DNA of 64,000 nt, taken from contig NW_025955004.1 in NCBI RefSeq assembly GCF_022376445.1, forward strand, positions 228,575 through 292,574, written 5' to 3'. Made by a program: the position numbers and the translations under genes. The notes under the pieces were generated by a model. It saw only the letters and a program-made list of their open reading frames with translations, searched no databases and had not been told where the DNA came from. Each line of letters opens with the position of its first letter. Position 1 is the stretch's first letter. The stretch is from Fomitopsis serialis. Its lineage: Eukaryota; Basidiomycota; Agaricomycetes; Polyporales; Fomitopsidaceae. Of the stretch, positions 35,482-46,109 are shown piece by piece.

Positions 35482-36733
35482 TTGCTAGGCTGCTTCATGG
35501 ATTGGGCGCTGCTAGGAGTTCTCACCGTCCAAGTTTGTAAGTACGATATCCGAGCCTGCAGATATCTGCAGTGTGAAACGACGCGAACTCTGTTTACAGA
35601 CTTGTACCACGTCAACATATCATGCGATCCCCTCTTCCTTCAGATTCTCGGTGGGGCGATATGACTTCCTATCCGATCTGCTCGAACTGACCTCACCGCC
35701 AGTATACGTGATCTTCATCCTCGAATGGCTGCAAACCATCAACTTGTCCTCGATGACCTGGCAGGTATTTGTCGTGGATTACGGCCAAGGCGACGCGCTC
35801 TCCACAATCCACGTCGGCTTTGTGCCTTTGCCGATAATGTGCTCCGTCGTCTCCTTGTTCGCGCAACTCTTTTCGCTTGGAGGATATGCATGCTCTCGAA
35901 GAGCACATGCCTCGTCACCGTCATCATGCTGGTCTGTCATGTCTTCTCCAGCAACGGGAGACGTGTGCTGATCAGGCACTCCGCAGCTCGCCTTGGTTCA
36001 AACCGTAAGTGGCTTTATCGTCGGTATCAAGGTAGGAAACTCATCTTTCGTAAGCAAAACGTGTATGACAGAACTGCACAGCTGAAGGACGGGGCGCAAG
36101 CTCGAATTCCTCTCGTCCAACGCTGCGTTAATGTCACCTCCGTGAGCATGAACTGCTCCGACTGTGTGCGACCATTCCGATAATCTTCGTAGCTATGGAT
36201 GGCCGGTAGCGCTTCGTTGACGTTCTCATTGCTATAGTCATGACCGTACTGGTAGGCCGTTCCTTGCATTCCACTAGCTTCAACTGATCCGTGTCAGATG
36301 GTGAAATGGAAGACAGGCATTGCCGCTACCGATAGAATCATCAACAAGATTATACGTCTCGTTGTCGAAACTGGGAGCCTTACAGGTAAGTTGACGGCAT
36401 CCATTCGAGGGGCGCCGAGCTGATAACGAACTGCAGCGAGTGTCGCAACAGTGGGACTTGTGTTGGCCATAATAGACCCAGTACGTGTGAATTTTCCTTG
36501 CCATGGCAGTGCTCATATCGGGTATAGACAGCGTCCTATTATCAACCCGCGTGAGTTGCAATATACTTTGTGTCGACACCGCTCATCCTACGACAGAATA
36601 TACACCCTGACAAAGCTGTACGTCTCAGCATCTCACGGTCTCACCTACCACTAACCTACCAAACTACAGGTACTCGAACACCTTCCTCACCAATCTGACC
36701 AATCGCTTTTCATTGGCGGCGACACCTCAATAG
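35482..36733 (+). pseudogene. DUF6534-type seven-helix membrane protein, copy A (two frame breaks)
   Basis: Member of the basidiomycete multi-pass membrane family carrying DUF6534, whose function is unknown (often discussed as receptor-like). Recognisable pieces in order: MDWALLGVLTVQV with splice to YLYHVNISCDPLFLQIL; VYVIFILEWLQT; LPIMCSVVSLFAQLF; LALVQTVSGFIVGIK; the DVLIAIVMTVL helix; MVKWKTGIAATDRIINKIIR; SVATVGLVLAIID; and the conserved KLYSNTFLTNLTNR before the stop at 36731-36733. The frame breaks twice: at the T4 run 35870-35873 (FAWRICMLSK continues in another frame) and near 36212, where one base is missing relative to copy D. The first exon was not found. Two lesions favour a pseudogene, but single-base errors cannot be excluded. 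Confidence 0.7.
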
Positions 36734-38819
36734 GCAACCACTATCGTACAGAAGCACGAGCATCGCGTTTACCTCCGTATTCGTCGATGTTGAAGACCCT
36801 CGTCATCAAGAGAGGTCGAGTGCGCAGGGTGAGGCACACCATCCACTACTGAGAGGATTCGGCGGAGCCTAGGACTCGATCGACAAGCCACTGTCACTTC
36901 GCATTAGGTCGTTGTCCGTAGCTCGCTTTGGGTAGATCAACGACCTTGTGGATTGACACGATGCAGCCACAATGTAACATACCGACATAGTATCGCGCAG
37001 ACCCTCGCACAAGGGATCAATAAGTAAATATCACATTTGCCTGTAAGTTGTCCTGAGTAACTGCACTCCACGCGACACTGATTTCCTATTCTTCGTCAGG
37101 TTCGCTACAACAATTCAGTGCTATCTGTGCACGACAGTATCCTTCTGGGAGCTTCGCCTCGTGGAGGGCGATGATCCTCTCCCGTATCGTAGGCAGACTC
37201 ATTGCATTGTCGGTTCACGTCCTCTCTGTGGGATATCAATGGGGAACCTTGATGCATAATGGTTGGATGAGAACAAACGCTGTACATAGTCAGCTCGTGG
37301 TACAATGCGCGCAAGGCCGGTAGGTCCAGTCGTATTGAACGGCAGCGCGGCGTGGCGTACGCGACGGAAGGTGTACGCATGATAGTGTCTTGACAAGGAC
37401 CCTGCGATTGTAAAGATCGGGCATCCAATTGGTTTCCACGAGACGCACCACTCAGCAAGAGAAAGTCGGTACCAATGACAGCCAAATCCACGCGATCCGG
37501 TGAGCTCTGTTCATATTGTATAGATCGGTTTGAGCTTCTCGACTTCTGCGTGTCCACGTTCGCAGCAAGGTGAGCTATTCCTGAAGTGGCGTGTCACGAC
37601 CCACGGAGGGCACTCACAGAACGACACAGAACTGAGAACTCTTCCCTCACGTGTCACCTTAGCAAGGTCCCTCTGCCACCGGAACCTTGCAAAGCATGAG
37701 CAGAAGGATCTGTCTTTACCCATCCTGTCTAACTCTAAGCTATTAGCGTATAGTACCTCTAGCTATCAGGGTCAAGAACCGTACTCGCCGTGCCTTACTG
37801 ACGGTGCCTTCGCCTGTGAAGTTCCCGCACATCCCCGGCCGTCATCCTACTAGAGGTCCGAGGTTGTTGCCCCCACCGAAATCCATGCAGGCCACCGCCG
37901 CTTCCGCCCATACCACCGCCGCCGGCCAAATTTGTTGATGCACCATGCCGAGGCCCAAAGCAGGTCGTCAAGGGTGCAATCGATGGCCAGACGGCAGATG
38001 GCCGCACCGTGTTCCGTGAATATGGTTATGTAGACGGCATGATATGACAGACCTTAGCTTGAAGATGACGCAGCGGTACCATGAGGCACAGACTCCGGTT
38101 CGTTTCCTAGCCACTAAAGTACCAGGTACCGAAACCTGCTACAGGTCAAGTTCATTCACTTGCAGAACGCCGAGTAGCTGTTTAGTGGAATTGTGAACAC
38201 TTGCCAGCCCAACACCCCGGCTAGACGTGACATCAGTAGAGTAGGATCTTTGTACTGGCGCACTCACGTCTGTTTTGACGCATTGAAGATGCATAGCCTC
38301 AGTACAAAGAGCCCTCGATTGTGAACGCCAATTCCTTGCGAGAACTTGAAGAACACGGTTAACATTGTAACTTGTCACTGTCAGTGACCGCGGGCAATCA
38401 CGCCGCCGGGACACGGGCGTCTGTTTGTGGAGCCCGAGTCTCGACCATCCAAAAAGGCAAGATGCTAGAAGTGCTGAGCGACGCCTGCTCACAAGCATTA
38501 TCTACGCTGCCGTCCGTGTCTCGTAAGGACGGAACATGCGAGAAGGTGGGAATGCTCAGCCCGCTGCAATGCAGGCTAGAGCTGCCGATATCGGCCCCGT
38601 GCTCGTGATCATCCGGCGCATCCGACACACTCACAACACATTGCAGCCCTCCGTTGTGTCACTCAGCACCGACGCCCACTCCGGCCCAGTCAACGTCGAC
38701 CTGGTGCCCCAAAATAATCCAAGACTCTCCAGCAGCCTACCGACTGTCCTCGGTGAGTCGCGTGCGATCACTCAGCCCGTGTCGTCTCTGACCTCGCGAG
38801 GACGCGCGCGGATAGCGAT
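36734..38819. other. Intergenic, no gene recognised
   Basis: Contains a 150-codon minus-strand frame (37105-37557) without motifs, and a 97-codon plus-strand frame (38536-38829) ending next to the DUF7770-like gene. That frame might be a 5' exon of it, but no in-frame splice was found. Confidence 0.4.
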
Positions 38820-39332
38820 ATGGTTATAGGCGTCATCAACCGCGACTCCTTCGACGGCGGCGACCTCGACGCCCTCGTCACGCAAGTCGTGCTCTTCGGC
38901 GGGCCCGAGGACGAGGCCTCAGGGCCGTCCGCCGTCCTCCACTGGCGCATGCTCCTCCGTCTCGAGGGCGGCGGCTCCGTCACACTCAACATGATCCCCC
39001 AGGGCCGGCCCTCCCTCGACGGCGTCCTCTTCGTCCGCAGCAACAAGTTCGACACACCTCCAGACGCGATCGACGCGTGCGTCTACAACACTGCCCGGCC
39101 GATCACCGTCGACGCCGTCCTCGCCTTCATCCAGCGCAACAAGCTCCACCGCTACAGGTACGATGCGTGCGGCTCCGGCTGCAGGTGGTGGTGCTACTGC
39201 GTGCTCGACGACATGGCGAGCACAGGCATCGTCCCCAAAGGATCAGGGCACAAGTACTGGGAGCACATCGGCATCCTGGCCGACCTCGATCCAATGCGAT
39301 ACCCGGACTGGCGGAGGGGCGAGTTCATGTGA
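38820..39332 (+). CDS. DUF7770-like protein
   Basis: Single open frame of 170 aa. It contains HWRMLLRLEGGGSVTLNMIP, then PITVDAVLAFIQRNKLHRYR and the Cys/Trp-rich GSGCRWWCYCVLDDM, ending WEHIGILADLDPMRYPDW. The order (a basic strand with HWR, an LEGGG turn, an N-rich helix, GSGCR-W) resembles a small fungal domain family annotated as DUF7770 and found mainly in Basidiomycota and Ascomycota; the assignment is from memory of the pattern. The biochemical role is unknown. The ATG at 38820 is the only in-frame start after a stop near 38757, but an upstream exon is possible. Codon use is strongly GC-ending, like the conserved genes here. Confidence 0.6.
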   Translation: MVIGVINRDSFDGGDLDALVTQVVLFGGPEDEASGPSAVLHWRMLLRLEGGGSVTLNMIPQGRPSLDGVLFVRSNKFDTPPDAIDACVYNTARPITVDAVLAFIQRNKLHRYRYDACGSGCRWWCYCVLDDMASTGIVPKGSGHKYWEHIGILADLDPMRYPDWRRGEFM

Positions 39333-41553
39333 GGATATGGAAAGTAAGCCGTATATGGCAGTTCTCTTGTGATGTTTTTCGTTGAGCTGCACGCCAGGTG
39401 ACATGGACGACCATCGCGCGGCCCGTCGTCATCATACGCGAGTATGGTGCCGATCGCGCTAGGCGCAAGCGACGAACGACGACGTACGACTGCCACGACA
39501 TTCGCTGTGCGGTGTAGGCCTGGGTACGTTCACCCCGTCTGCCCCCACGAGCCCTTCTAGCGCTACTCTTTGCCCTTTGCACTTTATTTATTCCCCTTTC
39601 CTGTAATCGTGTTGGATACTCCTGGATATCACATGTTTCATATCTCGCGCGATGCTCAGCCCATTTCATACGTACGCATACTCGACCTCCTGCACCCACC
39701 GCGACACCGTGCTCTGTGCCAGTAATATGTTGTTCTTCGATCTCGCTGTCGCCACCGTGTACCATGTCTCCATAGACCCCACGAATCACACACATAGACT
39801 TTCCGGATGTAGCGTGAGCTTGCTCTCGGTGGTGAGAGACCGGAACGCGATTGGAATGCGGACTACCGCAAGCGTCATATTATGCTGCCCACGATGGGGG
39901 GTTCTCCATTCAGTCCTTTGCACTTTCGGCGGATCTCGCTGCTCGGCCTTGGTAACATCCGATCTCGGATCCGACGGCGAGTTACCGTTGCAGTAGGTGA
40001 GAGCGTAGTTCCCAGGGCTTGCCCACCAATGGCAGAGTCAGCCCCAAGTCAGCCCAAGTCAGCCCGAGCGTCGGACCTGCGGGCTCATCGCGAACGTATT
40101 GAGCCTCAAGATTAGCGAAGAGAACCGAACGTCGTCACTACGAAGACCGAAGGGTACTCCACACTAGGCACAGCAACGTACTTAGTCGTTCGACCACCAC
40201 CACGGGGTCCCGGGGAGGCATGGGCACCGTCGCTCACGCAATCGCACACCGGAAGTTGAAACCCATGACAAGCGCTGCGGTAGCCTAATTTTCCCTTCTT
40301 TAACTTGGGTGTACCTTGGGCCCGTGCTAGGGATCGATGTCGTGGCAGGAGTCTACGTGCATGCGAGCTGCGTTTTGTCAGCGTCTTGCTCTCCGAGAGA
40401 ACGTGCGCCTCCGCGTTCAGGTCCGCCAATGAAAGGAGACCGAGTCAATCTGTGTTTGAGTAGCCAATTGAGACTTACCCACGTATCTGCGCCGTGCGGA
40501 AGAGGTCCGAGAGATAGCAGTTGTGAGTTAGTCCGGAGTTCGATGGTTTGAAAGTCGTGTTCATAACCACATTTGAAGCGAAGGTAAAGATGAACGTTGA
40601 GCAGAAGCCTTGTGTCTACAGGAACGGTCACACACCTGACCTGCGCGCTATGACCAAGTGCAGGTGCCGCACTCGCCGCTGAGCTTCGAGTCGAGTTTGG
40701 CAGAAGCCGAAGCCGCGACGGTTGCGAGCCGGTTTGGGTATCATAATTGCTCGGGATACCTGCATTTGGCAAGGCCGTCACGCTCCGGCGTGGATCCATC
40801 TGGACCTACAAGCGCAAATTGGGATGTCAGTGCATGACAGGCAATGAGCTAGCCATGACGCGTTGCTTCTTGTCCACGTTTCCCGATCTGTATAAGGTCA
40901 CAGCCAATGGACTGACGCAGATTAGGCCCGTATGCAAGTTGCGTATATAAATCGGTTTTGGAGAGAGATAGGTGGGGCCCTCGATAGTGGATGAGCCTGA
41001 GTGAGGATATTGAAGTGAAGTCGAGCGTGTACTAGCCGAGGACAGCGACCGGGCGTTGGTTTGAGGTATAGGGTCCATTCTTGACCTTAGTTCAGTTACG
41101 AACGCCTGATCAGATGGAAGTGGTACAGGTATGTCACTATGAGGTGGACCGGTACAATGCAGAATGCTCAGTATTAACGCTCAGAAACACAAGTACGAAA
41201 CCATACAGTATTCCCGCTCAGCCGTCGAATCAGATCCATGATACCGCCCGTCCCCACCTTGTCAGCGTTGCTGTCACTGATCACCAAGACTATGGAGTTT
41301 TGTTCCACTAAGCAAGCACAATGCCTGGAGTCGGAAGGCTGCAGAGTTAACCGGACTTCGTCATGGCCGTTCTCGAAGAGGAGGGATGGGCCAGCGCGTT
41401 GCTCACGTGCCGCGCTCTATGACATCAGCCATGCGTCCGACGGCTTCCGAATCGCTCATAACCCGCGAGCTCGTCGTTCCCAACGTCCTACCATCCCTTT
41501 CCGCAACCACCACCATACACGAGCTGCCTTAATCTTAACTTTACGAGAACACC
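39333..41553. other. Intergenic, no gene recognised
   Basis: Frames up to about 156 codons on the minus strand (39325-39795; 40353-40799) have no family signature. A short run of CAGCCC-AAGT type repeats lies near 40035-40065. The right end is the SOD2 promoter region, with no obvious TATA box. Confidence 0.4.
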
Positions 41554-42772
41554 ATGTCGATGCTCACCACCGCCGTCCGCAACGTCGCCCGCACACGCGT
41601 CCCGCGCGCCGTGCCGTCGGTCGCGCTCTCCATGCAGGCGCGCTCGAAGCACACACTCCCTGACCTCCCGTACGCTTATGACGCGCTCGAGCCGCATATC
41701 TCGGGCCAGATCATGAAGCTGCACCACCAGAAACACCACCAGACCTACGTGAACGGTCTGAACACCGCCGAGGAGAGCTTCGCGAAGGCGAGCTCGCCGA
41801 AGGAGAAGATTCTCCTGCAACCCGCGCTCAAGTTCAACGGGGGAGGTGCGTGCCGACTCTAGGACGCTCTCTGTGTACGCGACAGGTTCTGACGCGTTTC
41901 CTTGCGCGTTGTGTAGGGCACATCAACCACTCGCTCTTCTGGAAGAATCTTGCGCCACAGGGCCAGGGAGGCGGTGAACTCAAGGCGGGTCCTCTCAAGG
42001 ACGCAATTGCCGCTGACTTTGGTGGACTTGATGGTGAGCACGTCTTTCCTTGTTTGCGTCTTACATGCCGCCGTGGTGTGCTCTTTGAATGTGCTTTTCA
42101 CTATATCATTCTTGTCCTCGCCTTGCAAGTGTTCCCTACCTCACCCTTTGCACATTAACTGGTGTTCATTGAGCTGTTGACGTCTATCATCCACCGTCTT
42201 CGTATGGCAGTCATCGCCTCTCGTTTCTCATTCACTCCCATTTCTTACATGGTTTCCTCCTCGTCGCCAGCCTTTCGTAGTCTGAATTCCACTTCGCCCA
42301 TCCTTGTCAGTCATACTCGCATCCTCTTTCGAACTCGTCTCTGCAGCGAGGTCTTCGCAGTTGCTCATATCGGATGACGTCATAGGCCTGAAGAAGCAGC
42401 TCAACGCAGCGACTGCAGCCATCCAGGGCTCTGGCTGGGGCTGGCTGGGCTACAGCCCATCGACGAAGAAGCTCGAGATCGTCACGACCGCGAACCAGGA
42501 TCCGCTGCTCTGTAAGCCTTTCATTATCGGTCGTTAGGTCGCTGGAGACGCTAACATGACCCTCCTGCAGCGCACGTCCCGATCCTCGGCATTGACATCT
42601 GGGAGCACGCGTTCTACCTGCAGTACTACAACGTGAAGCCGGATGTACGTGCATTTCTACCTTGTACGTGTCGTCGAAGGGACGCTGACGGATATGGCAG
42701 TACCTCAACGCGATCTGGAACGTCATCAACTTCGGCGAGGCGGAGGCGCGCTATGTCGAGGCTGCCAACTAA
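41554..42772 (+). CDS. SOD2: Superoxide dismutase [Mn], mitochondrial
   Basis: Dismutates superoxide to oxygen and hydrogen peroxide in the mitochondrial matrix. Exons 41554-41845, 41917-42033, 42386-42511, 42571-42644 and 42701-42772 give 226 aa. The first 30 or so residues are rich in Arg, Ala and Val without acids, as in a mitochondrial presequence, before [20 protein letters not shown]. Metal ligands are visible: His in EPHISG, His in [12 protein letters not shown], and Asp and His in [22 protein letters not shown] and [16 protein letters not shown] are typical of MnSOD. The ATG has a good context (ACACCATG). The second intron (352 bp) is much longer than the usual 50-70 bp of this window. 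Confidence 0.96.
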
Positions 42773-44640
42773 AAGCTGTCCCTATTGACGATGCTCGTAT
42801 TGCATGTAAAGTAGATTCCTACATTCGCTCTGTCAATTTGTGTGTGCGTGCTCGCATGTGTTCCAGCCGCTGTAGCGCGTTAGAAAATACGCTGCCTCCT
42901 GACACTCGTGGTTCAAACATTGAGTTTACATCTCTTTCCTCCGTATGCGGACCTCATACCATCAATCTCCTGGGCCGCATACAGTAAAGACTAGTACTTG
43001 AGGTCAAAGTGCGGTCGCAACTTGGTCGCTCCAACGCGGGCGCTTGTGACATGCATGCCACAGCTCGGTCCAGCGCTTATGTCTGCGATGCCTCCCTCGC
43101 GGCGTTCGCGCGAACTTGGCGCGAACCATGACATTGACCAAACTCCTTGTTTTTGAGTTCCCTTCGTTCCCTCCGTCCCACTAGAGAAATGGCTGGTTCC
43201 ACGAGGCAGTATGCAAGCATGCCACTGTGAGCTTATAGCAGGACCGTTCTGAGATCGTCTGCTCCAGCATACGAGACCGTTGTCGACGGCGAGGTGAGTC
43301 AACGCAACTTGACTATGCTTCAGGGTCTCATGGACATCCTTGACGTTTGTGCTCGCCTTCGTCAGACTGAGTTGAGTCTTTGACCTCTGAAACATCAGGC
43401 TGCTGTCACTTGCTTTCTGGAAAAACGGTCACTGGCGGTCCACCGCTGCACGGACAGCTTTGCTCGCCCATGCACGTCACGTCGACGGGATCGCGCAGGG
43501 GCGTCGTCAATGCCGGATTCATGCAATTGCTGTACTCCGGGGATGCCTTGTTTGGTTGGGGCATTTGCCGTAATCATCTGGCTCGGGCTATGACTGGCAG
43601 TTGAAACGTTGACTGGCAGTATTCCCTTTTGTCGCGCTGACGCTTTGCGTTATGACACTGCGATTTATCACAGCGGCGTTGTGCTCGCGCCTATCTGCCT
43701 CTCCGCCATTCGGAGGCCCTATACGTGCGATGCCGTGGTTTCGTGAGTGCGTGCATTCGGTGTCTAGTTTCTACAGTCTCTTCGAGACATCATATCGGCA
43801 TGGTCACCCGAACGTGGGTGTTGACATCCACCTTTCTCGGTACCGCATGTCCGGTGTTTCCCAAACGCCTGACGACGTGTGTTTTCCCTTGTGAGGGCCT
43901 TGGGCATACTATCACTGTACCAGAAGTGCAATTTTCGCGCTTTTCCCTCTCTGCAGGACGAACCGCTCACCGGAAGCTCTCGGAGTTTTCACTGATGGAT
44001 TCCTGGGGTCTGAATATACGGTTCATGATTTTACAGGCCTTGTCCAGGGAGTATGAGAGGGATGCCGAGAGGGAGCAAGGATTGGAACAGTAATGCAACT
44101 CTTCTCCGAGGCTCGTCACAGTTCCTGTCACACTGCCGAGTATTGCCGAGGGTTGCCGACTGTGGCAACTGTGGCTGCACGGCGATACAGCAATGCAATC
44201 AACATGTTCATGCCACCGTGTGCTATCCTAAACACCCTGTTCAGTTGCCGGAAAAGCCGTGGATGTATCAATATAATTTTGATGATACTCATAGGACTGG
44301 CATTGCTTACAGTATAGTAAGTCTTACTGTCGAGAAGCCATAAGTTATAACGAGTCGACTACTTCGACTCTTCTCGAGATACTTTCCACTGATCCTTCCT
44401 CCGTTCACAAGTTCAATTTTTCTTCAGTGATTAGTAGCTCCCGGCCTGTCAAATGTAGGGTGGCATGGCTAGTAATGCCCGCAATGCCTTGACCGGCGGT
44501 TGAGCAACAGTAGTGCAACTGCTGTGATCGTAACCGTATATGGTAACTGATAAGGAGCGGAGTTGAGATTGCTGATCTTGGGTGGCTTTCCGTCACGCTC
44601 TGACCACCACTCGTCAATGCACAACTGCCTACTGGCGGCG
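42773..44640. other. Intergenic, no gene recognised
   Basis: Downstream of SOD2 and left of the 173-bp tandem repeat. Frames up to about 134 codons (42991-43395, minus) show no motif. Confidence 0.4.
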
Positions 44641-45110
44641 GCGATACCCTGGAGGACGGCGACGGCGGTCCCCTCGACCTCCCTCTGTGCCTCTGGTGAT
44701 CACAACATCCTTTGGGATGTATCTCTATCGCCACGCATACGGAACGAGGCAGCCATGACTGGTCGAGGGGCAAGCGCGAGCACCCTGTAGGACGACCGAC
44801 TGCGACGGCGGCGGCGATGCCCTGGAGGACGGCGACGGCGGTCCCCTCGACCTCCCTCTGTGCCTCTGGTGATCACAACATCCTTTGGGATGTGTCTCTA
44901 TCGCCACGCATACGGAACGAGGCAGCCATGACTGGTCGAGGCGCAAACGCGAGCACCCTGTAGGACGACCGACTGCGACGGCTGCGGCGATGCCTGGAGG
45001 ACGGCGACGGCGGTCCCCTCGACCTCCCTCTGTGCCTCTGGTGATCACAATATCCTTTGGGACGTGTCTATCGCCACGCATGTAGAGTGAGGGAGCAATG
45101 GCGGGGGCTG
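44641..45110 (+). repeat. 173-bp tandem repeat (about 2.7 units)
   Basis: Units begin at about 44641, 44814 and 44987, exactly 173 bp apart. Each starts GCGAT(A/G)CC(C)TGGAGG and contains TCCCCTCGACCTCCC, then TGATCACAA and CGCCACGCAT. The first two units are nearly identical; the third loses a C near its start, diverges after about 45075 and fades out, with a weak further echo near 45110-45160 (CCCCTCGACCTCACTC). The period is not a multiple of three, so the long minus-strand frames across it are by-products. It lies about 0.8 kb upstream of the first LINE reading frame. Confidence 0.9.
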
Positions 45111-45917
45111 AGGGACGAGAGCCCTGGAGGGCGACGACGACAACGATGGTAGACCCCTCGACCTCACTCACTGTGTCTGGGACACACGGGTTGTCTATGC
45201 GATGTGATACTGCCCAGATACGAGGACTATTGCTGTACATAGCGGACCCTAGGCCTCGTGATGGAGCATAACCATGCACTACGGCGATGACAAGGCTTAA
45301 TCGCTTAACTGCGACCGCGGTACGTCGTGTATTGTCGGTCCTCAAACGAGATGTATTGGCAGCCGCAAGGACGGCTTTTTGAGACCGGAGCCGGCTCGTC
45401 GAGGTCAGTAGATGGGGTTTGACACTTCGAGCTCGGACGTGTATATGGCCAGCTCTGACGGGTATGGCCATACACGGTTGGATGGATGCACAGCGGATTG
45501 GATGACACCGGTGACATTGGATGACACTGCAGGTGCCAACTGCGGCTGTGGTTTGCGTACAGGCTATCACCACCCTCAAGCCATGGCACGGTGTAGAGTC
45601 CACGAGCCGAGGAGTGCTCCGGCAGTAGTGACTTGGGTGCAGTAAGTGCGAAGGTTGCTTGTCATACCCGCCGTATGCACGACGGTCTCGCTCTGCCGGT
45701 TGCAGGGCATGCCGGATATGACTCGATCTGGCCCCCGCCGAGCGGAGTGGGGCCACAGATTCGCCGAAAGGGGACATGACGGTCGCTCATTGGTCTCCTG
45801 GTGCTGTACAGATGGCAAGCCACATCCGACGGCTGATAAGCAAAAGCGTCGAAAAGTTTGTCATCCTTCTATCCCTGCCACTTGCTGCGCACCCTTGCTA
45901 CTGTGTCTTCAAGCGTC
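45111..45917 (+). other. Probable 5' untranslated region of the LINE, or flanking DNA
   Basis: Non-coding stretch between the 173-bp repeats and the first LINE frame. It holds only short frames and imperfect GGATG-type direct repeats around 45480-45530. Whether it belongs to the element or to the flank cannot be told without another copy. Confidence 0.35.
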
Positions 45918-46109
45918 ATGTCGGATTATGTGCCTAACTTCGTGCTCGCAGAGGTGCCGTCGTGGAGTGCGACTGACAATCTCCTCAATGACGAAGATGT
46001 GATGGGGCTCCAGGAGGATCGCTCGCCGGTGCCATCGACGGGGTACGGTACTCCCGGGGTTGATTGGACTGTGCCTGTGCTGACCCTAAACGAACCTATG
46101 ACAGGTTAG
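45918..46109 (+). CDS. LINE ORF1, N-terminal segment in another frame
   Basis: An ATG at 45918 opens 63 codons (MSDYVPNFVLAEVPSWS..., acidic, ending NEPMTG) that stop at 46107-46109. The ORF1 frame, which lacks an ATG near its beginning, is open from 46102. A single extra base or a +1 shift at 46098-46106 would join them. I infer this is the authentic ORF1 N-terminus, but it could be an independent small frame. Confidence 0.45.
   Translation: MSDYVPNFVLAEVPSWSATDNLLNDEDVMGLQEDRSPVPSTGYGTPGVDWTVPVLTLNEPMTG

Noticed and set aside
36365..36435. Possible GC-AG or other non-canonical intron in DUF6534 copy A
   Set aside because: A normal GTAAGT donor with a CAG acceptor explains the junction in this copy.
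44725..45777. 350-codon minus-strand open frame across the 173-bp repeats
   Set aside because: It is built from the tandem repeat, whose period is not a multiple of three, so similar peptides recur in several frames. It is rich in Arg/Pro/Ser and has no domain.
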